Shown piece by piece: positions 1 to 8,578 of a stretch of DNA of 62,930 bases (position 1 is the first letter of the stretch; each line of letters starts with the position of its first letter). The notes below the pieces were generated by a model. That model saw nothing but the letters and a program-made list of their open reading frames with translations. It was not told the DNA's origin and did no database searches. Position numbers and translations under genes: made by a program. This stretch comes from Streptomyces sulphureus DSM 40104 (GTDB taxonomy: Bacteria; Actinomycetota; Actinomycetes; Streptomycetales; Streptomycetaceae), in contig NZ_KB905831.1 of NCBI RefSeq assembly GCF_000381025.1, forward strand, positions 1 through 62,930, given 5' to 3'.

Positions 1-1
1 C

Positions 2-370
2 GGCGCCAGCGTCTACGTCACCCGCAAGGGCGGCACCATCGTCACCTGCGCCTCCACCTCCGGCTACCAACACACCTACGACAACCGCTACCTGTGGATG
101 TCCCTCAAACGCATCATCGGCTCACACTTCGCCAACTACCGCGAAGCCTGGGAAGCAAACCGCCTCATCGCCAAAGGCAAAATCCACCCCACCCTCTCCA
201 AAACCTACCCACTCGAAGAAACCGGCCAAGCCGCCCACGACGTCCAACGCAACCTCCACCAAGGCAAAGTCGGCATCCTCGCCCTCGCCCCCCAAGAAGG
301 CCTCGGCATACGCAACCAAGAAAAACGCGCCCAACACATCGACGCCATCAACCGGTTCCGCGATGTCTGA
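2..370 (+). CDS. ccr: Crotonyl-CoA carboxylase/reductase, C-terminal part (cut by window edge)
   Basis: This is the last 122 residues of an open frame that enters from the left edge. It reads as the C-terminus of crotonyl-CoA carboxylase/reductase, the NADPH-dependent enzyme that makes (2S)-ethylmalonyl-CoA from crotonyl-CoA and CO2. The tail carries the substrate-end features of that MDR-superfamily enzyme (TCASTSGYQHTYDNRYLWM, then an HFANYREAWEAN stretch). The stop TGA (368-370) overlaps the ATG of the next gene at 363, so the genes are translationally coupled. The next four genes complete the ethylmalonyl-CoA pathway, which supports the call. Codon use is odd: Lys, Gln and Glu are almost all AAA, CAA and GAA, and G-ending codons are nearly absent, unlike every downstream gene. 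Confidence 0.88.
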   Translation, partial: GASVYVTRKGGTIVTCASTSGYQHTYDNRYLWMSLKRIIGSHFANYREAWEANRLIAKGKIHPTLSKTYPLEETGQAAHDVQRNLHQGKVGILALAPQEGLGIRNQEKRAQHIDAINRFRDV

Positions 371-2450
371 GACGCCCTCCGTCGGAACCGCAAGCTCCGC
401 ACGTCCCGTCAGGTCCCGCCCCTGGCTGATGCGTACCTACGCGGGCCACTCCACGGCGGAGGCGTCCAACCGCCTCTACCGGCGCAACCTCGCCAAGGGC
501 CAGACGGGCCTCTCGGTCGCCTTCGACCTGCCGACGCAGACCGGTTACGACCCCGACCACGTCCTCGCACGGGGCGAGGTCGGCCGGGTCGGCGTCCCCG
601 TCTCCCACCTCGGCGACATGCGGCGGCTCTTCGAGGAGATCCCGCTGGAGCGGATGAACACCTCGATGACGATCAACGCGACGGCGATGTGGCTGCTCGC
701 GCTCTACCAGGTCGTCGCCGAGGAACAGGGCGCCGACATCGCGGAGTTGCAGGGCACGACGCAGAACGACATCGTCAAGGAGTACCTCTCCCGCGGGACG
801 CACGTCTTCCCGCCCGGGCCCTCGCTGCGGCTGACGACCGACATGATCGCCTACACGGTCGGCCACATCCCGAAGTGGAACCCGATCAACATCTGCAGTT
901 ACCACCTGCAGGAGGCGGGCGCGACGCCGGTCCAGGAGATCGCCTACGCGATGTCCACCGCCGTCGCGGTGCTCGACGCGGTCCGCGACTCCGGGCAGGT
1001 GCCGGCCGAGCGGATGGGCGACGTCGTCGCGCGGATCTCCTTCTTCGTCAACGCGGGCGTCCGCTTCGTCGAGGAGATGTGCAAGATGCGGGCCTTCACC
1101 GAGATCTGGGACCGGATCACGCGTGAGCGGTACGGCATCGAGGACCCGAAGCAGCGCAGGTTCCGCTACGGCGTGCAGGTCAACTCGCTCGGGCTCACCG
1201 AGGCGCAGCCGGAGAACAACGTGCAGCGGATCGTGCTGGAGATGCTCGCGGTGACGCTCTCCAAGGACGCCCGCGCACGAGCGGTGCAACTCCCCGCGTG
1301 GAACGAGGCGTTGGGCCTGCCCCGCCCCTGGGACCAGCAGTGGTCGCTCCGTATTCAGCAGGTGCTCGCGCACGAGAGCGACCTGCTGGAGTACGAGGAC
1401 CTCTTCACCGGGTCGCGCGTCGTCGAGGCGAAGGTCGACGAGCTGGTGGAGGCGAGCGAGGCGGAGCGGGAGCGGATCGAGGAGATGGGCGGTGTCATGG
1501 CCGCCGTCGAGTCCGGCTACCTGAAGTCGCAGCTCGTCTCCTCGCACGCCGGGCACAGGGCGCGGATCGAGTCGGGCGAGGAGAAGATCGTCGGCGTCAA
1601 CTGCTTCGAGGCGACCGAACCGAGCCCGCTCACCGCCGATTTGGACACCGCCGTGCACACCGCGGACCCGACCGTCGAGGCGCAGCTCGTCGACGCCGTA
1701 CGGGAGTGGCGCACCACGCGCGACGGACCGTACTGCCACCCCCGCGCGGCGCAGGCGCTCCGACTGCTCAAGGAGGCGGCGGCGAGCGACGCCAACCTGA
1801 TGGAGGCGACGCTGGCATGCGCACGCGCCGGCGTCACCACCGGCGAGTGGTCGCAGGCGCTGCGCGAGGTCTTCGGCGAGTTCCGCGCGCCGACCGGGGT
1901 GAGCAGCGCCCCCGTCGCCGTGCCGGCCGAGGCGGGCTCGTCCCTCGCCGAGGTGCGGCGCCGCGTCGAGGTGACGGCGAAGGAGCTCGGGGTGGGCAAG
2001 CTGCGGCTGCTCGTGGGGAAGCCGGGGCTCGACGGGCACAGCAACGGCGCCGAGCAGATCGCCGTACGCGCGCGGGACGCCGGGTTCGAAGTGGTCTACC
2101 AGGGCATCAGACTCACGCCCGAGCAGATCGTCACCGCGGCCGTCGCCGAGGACGTGCACTGCGTCGGCCTCTCCATCCTGTCGGGCTCGCACAGCGCACT
2201 CGTCCCCGATGTACTGGAGCGGCTGCGTGACGCGGGAGGCGACCCGAGCGGGCCGCCGAACGGCACCGAGGTGCCGATCCCCGTCATCGTCGGCGGCATC
2301 ATCCCCTCCGCCGACGCCGAGGCCCTGCGGAAGGCCGGCGTAGCGGCCGTCTTCACCCCGAAGGACTTCGGAATCACGGAGATCGTCGGCCGTATCGTCG
2401 ACGAGATCCGCACAGCGAACAAGCTCGACCCCGTGGAGGTCCCCGCATGA
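363..2450 (+). CDS. meaA: Ethylmalonyl-CoA mutase (coenzyme B12-dependent)
   Basis: The 695-residue product is a one-chain B12 mutase of the methylmalonyl-CoA mutase family. It is expected to convert ethylmalonyl-CoA to methylsuccinyl-CoA. The N-terminal TIM-barrel part (about residues 15-530) has the substrate-binding stretch SVAFDLPTQTGYDPDH and TINATAMWLLALYQ. The C-terminal cobalamin domain (about 540-680) has the lower-ligand motif GLDGHSNG near residue 555 and the GLSILSGSH and VGGIIP strands. The length and internal sequence are typical of MeaA/Ecm rather than the larger MutB. The start ATG overlaps the ccr stop, and the stop overlaps the next start at 2447, so this is the second gene of a tightly packed operon. 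Ordinary methylmalonyl-CoA mutase is the alternative, but the neighbours argue against it. Confidence 0.92.
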   Translation: MSETPSVGTASSARPVRSRPWLMRTYAGHSTAEASNRLYRRNLAKGQTGLSVAFDLPTQTGYDPDHVLARGEVGRVGVPVSHLGDMRRLFEEIPLERMNTSMTINATAMWLLALYQVVAEEQGADIAELQGTTQNDIVKEYLSRGTHVFPPGPSLRLTTDMIAYTVGHIPKWNPINICSYHLQEAGATPVQEIAYAMSTAVAVLDAVRDSGQVPAERMGDVVARISFFVNAGVRFVEEMCKMRAFTEIWDRITRERYGIEDPKQRRFRYGVQVNSLGLTEAQPENNVQRIVLEMLAVTLSKDARARAVQLPAWNEALGLPRPWDQQWSLRIQQVLAHESDLLEYEDLFTGSRVVEAKVDELVEASEAERERIEEMGGVMAAVESGYLKSQLVSSHAGHRARIESGEEKIVGVNCFEATEPSPLTADLDTAVHTADPTVEAQLVDAVREWRTTRDGPYCHPRAAQALRLLKEAAASDANLMEATLACARAGVTTGEWSQALREVFGEFRAPTGVSSAPVAVPAEAGSSLAEVRRRVEVTAKELGVGKLRLLVGKPGLDGHSNGAEQIAVRARDAGFEVVYQGIRLTPEQIVTAAVAEDVHCVGLSILSGSHSALVPDVLERLRDAGGDPSGPPNGTEVPIPVIVGGIIPSADAEALRKAGVAAVFTPKDFGITEIVGRIVDEIRTANKLDPVEVPA

Positions 2451-3436
2451 CCGTGCAACCCCCGCCCGGCGCCTCGCAGGACGCGGCCCGGCTGCGTCCG
2501 AGGCGCTCCTGCATGGCCGTTCCCGGCAGCAACCCGCGCTTCCTGGAGAAGGCCCAGGGGCTCCCGGCCGACCAGGTCTTCCTCGACCTGGAGGACGCCT
2601 GCGCCCCGCTCGCCAAGCCGGAGGCGCGCCACACCATCGTCAAGTACCTCAACGAGGGCGACTGGAGCGGCAAGACCCGCGTCGTGCGGGTCAACGACTG
2701 GACCACGGAGTGGACTTACCGCGACGTGACCACCGTCGTCGAGGGTGCGGGCGCCCACCTCGACTGCCTCATGCTCCCGAAGGTGCAGGACGCGGGGCAG
2801 ATCCATGCGCTCGACCTGCTGCTCACCCAGATCGAGAAGACGATGGGGTATGAGGTCGGCCGCATCGGCATCGAGGCGCAGATCGAGAACGCACGCGGCC
2901 TCGTCAACGTCGACGAGATCGCCGGCGCCTCCCCGCGCCTGGAGACGATCGTCTTCGGCCCCGCCGACTTCATGGCGTCGATCAACATGAAGACCCTCGT
3001 CGTCGGCGAGCAGCCGCCCGGCTACCCCGCGGACGCCTATCACTACATCCTGATGCGCATCCTGATGGCCGCCCGCACCCACGACCTCCAGGCGATCGAC
3101 GGCCCCTACCTCCAGATCCGCGATGTCGACGGCTTCCGCGAGGTCGCGGGACGCTCCGCCGCGCTCGGCTTCGACGGCAAGTGGGTCCTCCACCCGGGCC
3201 AGGTGGACGCGGCGAACGAGGTCTACTCGCCCTCCCAGGAGGACTACGACCACGCCGAGTTGATCCTCGACGCCTACGCCCACTACACCTCCGAGGCCGG
3301 CGGGAAGAAGGGCTCGGCGATGCTCGGCGACGAGATGATCGACGAGGCGAGCCGCAAGATGGCGCTGGTGGTCTCCGGCAAGGGCCGCGCCGCCGGCATG
3401 CGGCGCACCACCTCCTTCCAGCCTCCGGAGGCGTGA
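2447..3436 (+). CDS. mcl: L-malyl-CoA / beta-methylmalyl-CoA lyase (HpcH/HpaI-CitE family)
   Basis: The 329-residue product belongs to the CitE-like aldolases. It is expected to cleave beta-methylmalyl-CoA to glyoxylate and propionyl-CoA, and possibly malyl-CoA to glyoxylate and acetyl-CoA. Visible family features are RSCMAVPGSNPRFLEKA at the N-terminus, the metal-site stretch FLDLEDACAP, IEAQIENARGLVNVDEIA (acidic metal ligand), and GKWVLHPGQVDAANEVYSP near the C-terminus. It overlaps meaA by 4 bp (ATGA) and is followed after one base by the mesaconyl-CoA hydratase gene. The gene order matches the ethylmalonyl-CoA cluster known from Streptomyces. Citrate lyase beta subunit is unlikely because there are no alpha or gamma subunits nearby. 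Confidence 0.88.
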   Translation: MTVQPPPGASQDAARLRPRRSCMAVPGSNPRFLEKAQGLPADQVFLDLEDACAPLAKPEARHTIVKYLNEGDWSGKTRVVRVNDWTTEWTYRDVTTVVEGAGAHLDCLMLPKVQDAGQIHALDLLLTQIEKTMGYEVGRIGIEAQIENARGLVNVDEIAGASPRLETIVFGPADFMASINMKTLVVGEQPPGYPADAYHYILMRILMAARTHDLQAIDGPYLQIRDVDGFREVAGRSAALGFDGKWVLHPGQVDAANEVYSPSQEDYDHAELILDAYAHYTSEAGGKKGSAMLGDEMIDEASRKMALVVSGKGRAAGMRRTTSFQPPEA

Positions 3437-3437
3437 G

Positions 3438-3971
3438 ATGCAGTTCGGGCGCACCTTCGAGGAGTTCCGGGTCGGCGACGTCTACAAGCACTGGCCCGGC
3501 AAGACCGTCACCGAGTACGACGACCACCTCTTCTGCCTGCTGACGATGAACCACCACCCGCTCCACATGGACGCCAACTACGCGGAGCGGACGACCGACT
3601 TCGGAAGGAACGTCGTCGTCGGCAACTACGTCTACTCGCTGCTGCTCGGCATGTCTGTGCCGGACGTCTCGGGCAAGGCGATCGCCAACCTGGAGGTGGA
3701 GTCGCTCAGGCACGTGGCGCCCACCTTCCACGGGGACACGGTGTACGGGCAGACGGAGGTGCTCGACAAGACGCCGTCGAGGTCGAAGAGCGACCGCGGG
3801 ATCGTCCACGTCGAGACGAAGGGGTTCAACCAGGACGGCACCCTCGTCTGCGTCTTCCGCCGCAAGGTGATGGTGCCGACGCGGGCCTACCTCGAGGAGC
3901 GCGCCGCCGTCGGCGACTCCGGCGACGGCGAGCAGCCCGGGCGTCCCGAGCTGGCGCAGAAGGAGAAGTGA
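3438..3971 (+). CDS. mch: Mesaconyl-CoA hydratase, MaoC hot-dog family
   Basis: This is a 177-residue single-domain MaoC-like (R)-hydratase. In this context it should interconvert mesaconyl-C1-CoA and beta-methylmalyl-CoA, directly before the lyase step. The hot-dog fold is recognisable from GRTFEEFRVGDVYKHWPGKTVTEYD at the N-terminus, the hydratase-type stretch TMNHHPLHMDANYAERT with its Asp and His, and VVGNYVYSLLLGMSVPDVSG. Actinobacterial versions are single-domain, whereas alphaproteobacterial Mch is about twice as long. It starts one base after the lyase stop and ends one base before the dehydrogenase start, so it is certainly co-transcribed. A generic enoyl-CoA hydratase role is the alternative. 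Confidence 0.85.
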   Translation: MQFGRTFEEFRVGDVYKHWPGKTVTEYDDHLFCLLTMNHHPLHMDANYAERTTDFGRNVVVGNYVYSLLLGMSVPDVSGKAIANLEVESLRHVAPTFHGDTVYGQTEVLDKTPSRSKSDRGIVHVETKGFNQDGTLVCVFRRKVMVPTRAYLEERAAVGDSGDGEQPGRPELAQKEK

Positions 3972-3972
3972 G

Positions 3973-5178
3973 ATGGGCAGGCTCGCCAGGACCGAGGGAC
4001 TCACGGAGATCCAGCGGGAGATCGTCGAAACGGTACGGAAATTCGTCGACAAGGAGATCCTCCCCGTCGCCACGGAGCTTGAGCACAGGGACGAGTACCC
4101 GACCGAGATCGTCGAAGGGCTCAAGGAGCTCGGCCTCTTCGGGCTGATGATCCCCGAGGAGTACGGCGGGCTCGGGGAGTCGCTCCTCACCTACGCGCTC
4201 TGCGTCGAGGAGATAGCCCGCGGCTGGATGAGCGTCTCGGGCATCGTCAACACGCACTTCATCGTGGCGTACATGCTCAAGCAGCACGGCACGCAGGAGC
4301 AGCGGGACCACTTCCTCCCGCGGATGGCGACGGGCGAGGTGCGCGGCGCCTTCTCCATGTCCGAGCCGGGGCTCGGCTCAGATGTCTCCGCGATCACCTC
4401 CAAGGCGGTGCGCGACGGCGACGAGTTCGTCCTCGACGGGCAGAAGATGTGGCTCACCAACGGCGGCTCCTCGACGCTCGTCGCCGTCCTCTGCCGCACG
4501 GAGGAGGGGCACCCGGAGGTGACGGCCCCGCACAAGTCCATGACGACGTTCCTCGTGGAGAAGGAGCCGGGGTTCGGCGAGGTGCGGCCGGGCCTCACCG
4601 TCCCCGGAAAGATCGAGAAGATGGGGTACAAGGGCGTCGACACGACCGAACTCCTCATGGACGGTCTGCGCGTGCCGGCCGATCGCGTCCTCGGCGGCGC
4701 GACGGGGCGCGGCTTCTACCAGATGATGGACGGCGTCGAGGTCGGCAGGGTGAACGTCGCCGCGCGCGGATGCGGCGTCGCACAGCGGGCGTTCGAGCTC
4801 GGCATCGACTACGCGCAGCAGCGCGAGACGTTCGGGAAGCCGATCGCACGCCACCAGGCCATCCAGTTCAAACTGGCCGAGATGGGCACCAAGGTCGAGG
4901 CCGCGCACGCGCTGATGGTCGGCGCAGCAAGGAAGAAGGACTCGGGCGAGCGGAACGACCTGGAGGCGGGGATGGCCAAATACCTCGCCTCCGAGTACTG
5001 CAAGGAGGTCGTCGAGGACGCGTTCCGCATCCACGGCGGCTACGGTTTCTCCAAGGAGTACGAGATCGAGCGCCTCTACCGTGAGGCACCGATGCTCCTG
5101 ATCGGTGAAGGAACCGCCGAGATCCAGAAAATGATCGTGGGCCGCCGCCTCCTCGAGGAGTACCGGGCGCAAGGCTGA
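3973..5178 (+). CDS. mcd: Acyl-CoA dehydrogenase, probably methylsuccinyl-CoA dehydrogenase
   Basis: The 401-residue product is a full-length FAD acyl-CoA dehydrogenase. Visible features are the FAD/substrate stretch GAFSMSEPGLGSDVSAITSKA, the signature QRETFGKPIARHQAIQFKLAEM, and the C-terminal RIHGGYGFSKEYEIERLYRE followed by LIGEGTAEIQKMIVGRRLL. The Glu in the last stretch is the usual position of a catalytic base. As last gene of the operon it fits the oxidation of (2S)-methylsuccinyl-CoA to mesaconyl-CoA, the one step otherwise missing. The specific substrate is inferred from context, since many short-chain acyl-CoA dehydrogenases look alike. A hairpin follows 24 bp after the stop. Confidence 0.8.
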   Translation: MGRLARTEGLTEIQREIVETVRKFVDKEILPVATELEHRDEYPTEIVEGLKELGLFGLMIPEEYGGLGESLLTYALCVEEIARGWMSVSGIVNTHFIVAYMLKQHGTQEQRDHFLPRMATGEVRGAFSMSEPGLGSDVSAITSKAVRDGDEFVLDGQKMWLTNGGSSTLVAVLCRTEEGHPEVTAPHKSMTTFLVEKEPGFGEVRPGLTVPGKIEKMGYKGVDTTELLMDGLRVPADRVLGGATGRGFYQMMDGVEVGRVNVAARGCGVAQRAFELGIDYAQQRETFGKPIARHQAIQFKLAEMGTKVEAAHALMVGAARKKDSGERNDLEAGMAKYLASEYCKEVVEDAFRIHGGYGFSKEYEIERLYREAPMLLIGEGTAEIQKMIVGRRLLEEYRAQG

Positions 5179-5201
5179 ATTGTACGGTTCGGGGCGTTTT
5201 T

Positions 5202-5223
5202 CGGGGGCTGACGTTCGCCCCCG
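5202..5223 (+). terminator. Hairpin after the ethylmalonyl-CoA operon
   Basis: CGGGGGC (5202-5208) pairs perfectly with GCCCCCG (5217-5223) across an 8-nt loop. A short T run precedes it (GTTTTTC). It sits 24 bp downstream of the dehydrogenase stop and ahead of psd, so it probably ends or attenuates the operon transcript. The 7-bp stem has no trailing U tract, which is common in high-GC actinomycetes. Confidence 0.5.
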
Positions 5224-5355
5224 TGAGACGCTCCGGACCACGCCGGGACACTGACTGGCGCTCTGGCTTGCCCAGTTGCCGTCAGAAACCGATAGCATCC
5301 CGGAAAGCCGCCGTCCCCCGAGAAGTTGCGGCTCCCTCCGCTACGAAGGTCATCC

Positions 5356-6003
5356 ATGCCCCACAGCCCCTACTCCGCACCCTCTGGTCGTCTCCGTCTC
5401 GCGCGCGGAGCGTCGCCGTGGCTCCTGCCGACGGCTGCCACCGCCGCACTCAGCCTGGCTCGCGCCGGCCGCTCCCGACGGGCCGCCGCGGTGGCCGTGC
5501 CGGCCACCGCGCTCACCGCGGGGATGCTGTGGTTCTTCCGCGACCCCGAGCGCGAGATCGCCCAGGGGCGGGTGCTGTCTCCCGCCGACGGCGTGGTGCA
5601 GAGCATCATGCCGTGGCACGACGGGCGCACTCGCGTCGCGATCTTCATGAGTCCGCTCAACGTCCACGTCAACAGGGCGCCGCTCGCCGGCGAGGTGGTG
5701 TCGGTTGAGCACGTTCCGGGTGGGTTCGTCCCCGCCTTCAACAAGGAGAGCGAGCACAACGAGCGCGTTGTGTGGCACTTTGGAACGGAGCTCGGCGACA
5801 TCGAGATGGTCCAGATCGCCGGCACCGTCGCCCGGCGCATCGTGCCGTACGTGGGGACGGGTGCCAAGGTCGAACAAGGCGAGCGCGTGGGCCTCATCCG
5901 CTTCGGCTCCCGGGTCGACGTCTACCTGCCCGAGGGACTCGAAGCCGCCGTCGAGGTCGGCCAGGCCACGACAGCGGGGGTGACTCGCCTTGACCGTGAT
6001 TGA
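5356..6003 (+). CDS. psd: Phosphatidylserine decarboxylase proenzyme, short form
   Basis: The 215-residue product makes phosphatidylethanolamine from phosphatidylserine and should self-cleave to a pyruvoyl enzyme. Visible features are a hydrophobic N-terminal region for membrane association (about residues 20-60), WFFRDPEREI, the LSPADGVVQSI stretch, the MSPLNVHVNRAP motif, and near the C-terminus RFGSRVDVYLP, where the GS pair is the expected cleavage and pyruvoyl site. The length matches the short archaeal-type PSD found in actinobacteria. I start at the ATG at 5356 (MPHSPYSAP), although the frame is open 30 bp further up. It overlaps pssA by 14 bp, so the two steps of phosphatidylethanolamine synthesis are encoded as a coupled pair. 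Confidence 0.9.
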   Translation: MPHSPYSAPSGRLRLARGASPWLLPTAATAALSLARAGRSRRAAAVAVPATALTAGMLWFFRDPEREIAQGRVLSPADGVVQSIMPWHDGRTRVAIFMSPLNVHVNRAPLAGEVVSVEHVPGGFVPAFNKESEHNERVVWHFGTELGDIEMVQIAGTVARRIVPYVGTGAKVEQGERVGLIRFGSRVDVYLPEGLEAAVEVGQATTAGVTRLDRD

Positions 6004-6844
6004 TCCCGATACCCGGGCCTCCTGGGTCCCCGAGGTCCCGGAGGACGACGACATCGACGACATGCCGCTCTCCACGCGGCTGTCGATAGCGGACACCCTG
6101 ACGCTCGGCAATGCCACATGCGGCTTCATGGCCGTCTACTTCACCACCACCGGCGTCCTCATCCCCCACCTCACCGGCAGTGAGGACGGCGGGATGGCGC
6201 GGCACAGCGCGGCGACCGTGGTGGTGCTGATGCTCCTCGCCTCGGTCTTCGACCTCTTCGACGGCCTCGTCGCGCGGAAGCTCCGCAGCTCCGCGATGGG
6301 CGCCGAGCTCGACAACCTCTCGGACCTGATCAGCTTCGGGCTCGCCCCCGCGTACTTCGTCGTGGTCTGGGGGATGGTGGCCAACGACGCGCACCAGCGT
6401 GTGTCGGTGGTGGCCGCCGTCATCGTGCTGTTGGCGGTGGTGCTGCGGCTTGCGCGGTTCTCGTGCGTGCCGATGCGGGACGGCGTCTTCCAGGGGATGC
6501 CGGGTCCGTTCGGTGCGCTCACCGTGATCTCGATCGTGCTCCTCGAACTTCCCTTCCTGCCCACGCTTCTGGCGATCTTCGGCGTCGCCTGGCTGATGGT
6601 GAGCCGGGTCGAGTACCCGAAGCCGCGGGGCCGCCTCGCGGTGGCGATGCTCGGCTGGATCATCGCCAGCATGGGGCTGCTCGCGGCGTGGGCGTTCGAC
6701 GCCCCCGGCGGCGAACTGCTGCTGCAGACGGGGTGCGCGCTCCAGGTCGTGCTCGGTGCCGTCATTCCGCTCTTCGCGACGGCGCGGCGGGTCAACGACT
6801 TCCGCGGCAATCGCAGGGAGGCACGGGCGGCCGCCCAATCCTGA
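5990..6844 (+). CDS. pssA: CDP-diacylglycerol--serine O-phosphatidyltransferase
   Basis: The 284-residue integral membrane CDP-alcohol phosphatidyltransferase makes phosphatidylserine from CDP-diacylglycerol and L-serine. The metal and substrate signature DGLVARKL..GAELDNLSD, the DGxxAR...GxxxDxxxD pattern, lies near residues 88-110. It is followed by ISFGLAPAYF and several hydrophobic segments consistent with a multi-pass protein. It starts with TTG inside the end of psd (14-bp overlap), so its product directly feeds Psd. A strong bidirectional terminator hairpin follows about 30 bp after the stop. Confidence 0.92.
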   Translation: MTVIDPDTRASWVPEVPEDDDIDDMPLSTRLSIADTLTLGNATCGFMAVYFTTTGVLIPHLTGSEDGGMARHSAATVVVLMLLASVFDLFDGLVARKLRSSAMGAELDNLSDLISFGLAPAYFVVVWGMVANDAHQRVSVVAAVIVLLAVVLRLARFSCVPMRDGVFQGMPGPFGALTVISIVLLELPFLPTLLAIFGVAWLMVSRVEYPKPRGRLAVAMLGWIIASMGLLAAWAFDAPGGELLLQTGCALQVVLGAVIPLFATARRVNDFRGNRREARAAAQS

Positions 6845-6874
6845 ACACCCTTCGGCGCGGAGCCGATACGTCAG

Positions 6875-6911
6875 CGGCGGAGGGCCGGTCCTGGGGGCCG
6901 GCCCTCCGCCG
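6875..6911. terminator. Strong bidirectional hairpin between pssA and the kinase gene
   Basis: A 14-bp perfect stem, CGGCGGAGGGCCGG (6875-6888) with its complement (6898-6911), closes a 9-nt loop. It lies between two convergent genes, so it can end transcription from both sides. Confidence 0.75.
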
Positions 6912-6961
6912 TTGCCGTCGGTACGAGCGCGGGCGGGTGCGTGCGCCCGGCAGTTGCTCCG

Positions 6962-8416
6962 TCAGGCGTGCCAGCGCACCCGTGCGGACTCGACCTCCGT
7001 GCGGTAATCGACGTAACCACGCTCGTAGCGGCCGCGGTTGGCTGGGTCGGGGACGACGGTCCGGTGGTCCGCGTACCAGACGGACTCGTCCACCGGGTCG
7101 CCGAGCGCGGCCCGCGCGACGATCGCCGCGCCCTTCGCCCCGACCTCGGTCTCCCCCGGCACACGCACCTCGCGGCCGAGGATGTCGGCGAACGTCTGCA
7201 TCCAGCCGGTCGAGCGCGTGCCGCCGCCGCAGGCCGCGAGGGTCGCGGAGAGCCCGGCCGCCTCCAGGCAGTGCCGGGCGGCGTAGCCGACGGCCTCGCA
7301 CATCGCGCGGACCAGGTCGCCCCGCCCGTGCGCCAGCGACATCCCCTCGAAGCGCGCCCGCGCACCCGGCTCGACGAACGGGGCGCGCTCGCCCGCCTCG
7401 GAGAGGAACGGCAGCGCACGCACGCCGCCCGCACCCGGCGGGCTCGACCTCAGCAGGGACTCCAACTCGGAGGTCTCGGCGCCGACGACGCCGAGTGCCC
7501 ACTCGATACCCGCCGTGCCGACCATGGCGGGCATCGCCCGGAGCCAGCGTCCGGTGTCCGGCGTGCACAGCCACATGCCGGCCGGCTCGGCCCCGGGATC
7601 GACGTCCGCGCTGTCGGTGAGCACCTGGCAGGCGAGCGTCGTCCCGACCGTCAGCAGGCCGTCGCCGACCTCGCGTACACCGCTGCCGATGGCGCAGGCG
7701 GGGAGGTCGTAGGGGCCCGAGGTGACGGGCAACCCCTCGGGCAGTCCCGTGAGTTCGGCTCCGCGGGCGTCGAGGCCGAGCACCGTGCCGGGCTCGGCCG
7801 GCTCGGGCAGGAGAGGGGCGAGGTCGGCGACGCCGCACGCCTCCAGGGCGTCCGTCGAGTAGCGGCGGGTTCGCGCGTCGAGGAAGGGGAGGGTGGCGTC
7901 CGAGGCGTCGAGTGCGACGGTGCCCGTGAGTTGCTGCGCTATCGCGTCGACGCAGTAGCCGGCGACGGCCGCCCGCTCCAGGGTCCGCGGCTCGTGTGCG
8001 CGCAGCCAGGCGAGGAGCGGTGCGTGGCACCCGGGGAACATGCCGGAACCGGTTCGCCCGTAGACGCGCTCGACGGTGCCGTCCTGCTGCCAGCCGGCGA
8101 CGAGGTCGGCGGCGCGGCCGTCCATCCAACTGATCATGGGCCGGGCCGCGCGCCCCTCGGTGTCCCTGAGCCACAGGCCGTCGCCCTGCCCCGTGAGCGC
8201 GAGCGCGGCCGGCGGCTGCGGCAGCGCGGCGGCGACCTCGCGGACGACCTCGGTCACGCTGCGCAGGACCTCGTCGAGGTCCTGCTCGACGACGCCGCCC
8301 GGCTGCCTGAGCAGCGTCGAGCGACGGCTCGCCGCGTGGAGCGGGCGCCCTGCGTGGTCGAAGGCGACGGCCTTGGTGACGGAGGTGCCGATGTCGACGC
8401 CGATGATCTCGGTCAT
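6962..8416 (-). CDS. FGGY-family carbohydrate kinase (xylulokinase-like)
   Basis: The 484-residue product has the whole FGGY fold. The N-terminal phosphate-binding loop is GVDIGTSVTKAVAFD (residues 5-19). A TGQGDGLWL stretch follows near residue 80, then the ATP-site glycine motifs LTVGTTLACQ and ACGGGTRSTGWMQTFADILGREV near the C-terminus, with EVGAKGAAIVA typical of xylulokinase or gluconokinase relatives. It should phosphorylate a pentose, pentulose or polyol, but the substrate cannot be read from sequence. The start ATG at 8416 has AAGGAAG upstream, which decides against the longer open frame. The gene is divergent from the phosphatase-DeoR-kinase operon, with about 160 bp between them. 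No dehydrogenase, isomerase or transporter is nearby. Confidence 0.85.
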   Translation of the reverse strand: MTEIIGVDIGTSVTKAVAFDHAGRPLHAASRRSTLLRQPGGVVEQDLDEVLRSVTEVVREVAAALPQPPAALALTGQGDGLWLRDTEGRAARPMISWMDGRAADLVAGWQQDGTVERVYGRTGSGMFPGCHAPLLAWLRAHEPRTLERAAVAGYCVDAIAQQLTGTVALDASDATLPFLDARTRRYSTDALEACGVADLAPLLPEPAEPGTVLGLDARGAELTGLPEGLPVTSGPYDLPACAIGSGVREVGDGLLTVGTTLACQVLTDSADVDPGAEPAGMWLCTPDTGRWLRAMPAMVGTAGIEWALGVVGAETSELESLLRSSPPGAGGVRALPFLSEAGERAPFVEPGARARFEGMSLAHGRGDLVRAMCEAVGYAARHCLEAAGLSATLAACGGGTRSTGWMQTFADILGREVRVPGETEVGAKGAAIVARAALGDPVDESVWYADHRTVVPDPANRGRYERGYVDYRTEVESARVRWHA

Positions 8417-8502
8417 GGCCGTGCTTCCTTGGCTCGGGGGCGGTTCTCTCCCGCGTGCGGCGCCGGAGAGCTCGTTGGCTCCGTCGCCGATAACGCACAC
8501 GC

Positions 8503-8520
8503 TCGTTGTTATATTTATAT
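8503..8520. promoter_or_regulatory. AT-rich divergent promoter/operator candidate
   Basis: An island of almost pure A/T (GTTATATTTATAT at 8508-8520) stands in about 72% GC DNA between the divergent kinase and phosphatase genes. CGTTG (8504-8508) and CAACG (8538-8542) form widely spaced inverted arms. A DeoR-type regulator is encoded in the rightward operon and is the natural candidate to bind here. The binding itself is inference. Confidence 0.45.
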
Positions 8521-8578
8521 CCGCGGACGTTAAGAAGCAACGGCCGGAGCGGTTTCGCTCCGACCCGGGAGGAGACGG

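Noticed and set aside
348..2192. A 614-codon open frame on the minus strand opposite meaA
   Set aside because: It is the antisense shadow of a clearly conserved gene. Its Arg/Asp/Gly-rich translation has no domain. Similar long antisense frames lie opposite most genes here because stop codons are rare at this GC content.
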